Positions 63,291 to 64,000 of a stretch of DNA of 64,000 bases are shown one piece after another. Under the pieces are notes generated by a model. It had not been told where the DNA came from, did not search any database, and saw only the letters and a program-made list of their open reading frames with translations. Source of the stretch: Albula goreensis (lineage: Eukaryota; Chordata; Actinopteri; Albuliformes; Albulidae); NCBI GenBank assembly GCA_022829145.1, contig CM040742.1, positions 18,873,131 to 18,937,130 on the forward strand, read 5' to 3'. The stretch's first letter is position 1. Every line of letters starts with the position of its first letter. Made by a program: the position numbers and the translations under genes.

Positions 63291-64000
63291 TTTTGGTAGG
63301 GCTGTATTTAACCTGTTTGTCCTCTCTATATTACATTATATATCACACTTGATTTAAACCATGGTTTATTTTATAGCAAACACAATGTATGATGTTATTA
63401 TGTCTTTCTCATTTCTTAATAGTTTTCTCAATTTTCTCTTCACTGGTTTTATTGAATGGAAAATGATCTTCCTAGTCCATAAAATTTAAGCAGAATTTAA
63501 GTCTGAAATGATAATGGTTTATGAGCCAATCCACTCCACTAGTGTCTATATAAATAGTATTCAATTTAGACACATTTCATGACTGGGGCTCCACAGAATT
63601 GGAAGTATGCAGATTTCTGCGCATTGCAGTCCACTTTGCACAAAACGCTTATGAAAAGGAGTAGGCCTTTTTTACTGAGCTGGCAGTGAGCAGAGTAATC
63701 ATCCAATCATAAACACATCTCATTGTGTACGGAGTGAAATTCAGCTTTATTCATATTCACACTAACAGACTGGTATGTTTTGTTCCAATGTTTATGTCCA
63801 ATCCCTGTTGGTAAAGGTTCAAAGCTACTGTTATTGACAAATGCACATCTTTAAAGTGGTCTTGCATAAATATGGAGCATTTACAAGACCAATGATATGA
63901 TTCTCTATAGCTGTCTAAGACAGACATTACAAATATAGTATCTATCCATGAATCACTTAAACATGTGATATTTTGACATTATGACAAACAGTAATAATTG
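63291..64000. other. Unannotated non-coding DNA
   Basis: AT-rich, no supported feature to the window end. Confidence 0.5.

Overview
This window is AT-rich, gene-poor vertebrate nuclear DNA, most likely from a ray-finned fish. The inference rests on the repeats: a hAT-type miniature element starting CAGGGGTGTCAAACT, a SINE-like fragment with a (GGAT)n tail, tRNA-headed SINEs with the core GAGCAAGGTACTTAACCTG, a non-LTR retrotransposon with a C-terminal restriction-like endonuclease, a Ty3/gypsy relic, and long CA/GA microsatellites. There is no bacterial-style gene packing, operon, rRNA or CRISPR array. I find no intact protein-coding gene. Almost every open frame is a chance frame, a repeat translated in frame, or a broken transposon.

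Layout. 1-5.9 kb: unannotated DNA with one complete hAT miniature element (2726-2930, exact 8-bp target duplication). 6.0-7.1 kb: a 44-bp minisatellite with a higher-order duplicated pattern. 7.1-19 kb: non-coding DNA with several complex, CpG-bearing stretches that look like conserved regulatory elements, plus a pogo/Tigger-like miniature element (11726-12272). 19.1-19.8 kb: an inverted-repeat DNA transposon relic. 21-25 kb: microsatellites, including a 272-bp GA tract next to a palindrome. 26.4-29.4 kb: a minus-strand Ty3/gypsy gag-pol relic flanked by two copies of a diverged dispersed repeat and a second hAT miniature element. 31.8-35.8 kb: a SINE-like fragment, a CA tract, a third hAT copy, and the best candidate host exon in the window (35034-35189). 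38.9-41.8 kb: a plus-strand, frameshifted non-LTR retrotransposon with recognisable reverse transcriptase, zinc knuckle and endonuclease. 47-48.4 kb: a tRNA-type SINE and a possible second copy. 53-54 kb: a 27-bp minisatellite open in four of six frames. 54.7-56.1 and 62.4-63.3 kb: the most regulatory-looking unique DNA. 57-58 kb: trinucleotide and nested CA repeats. 60.8-61.1 kb: a 16-bp-arm hairpin and a tRNA-headed SINE.

The window reads as part of a gene desert or a very large intron, with ancient selfish elements lying between probable enhancer-type sequences. No multi-gene system is visible. The strongest observations are the duplicated variant map of the 44-bp minisatellite, the multi-frame 27-bp minisatellite, the candidate isolated exon, and the related sequences flanking the gypsy relic. 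Regulatory calls rest on composition and motif texture only, because no cross-species alignment was possible.
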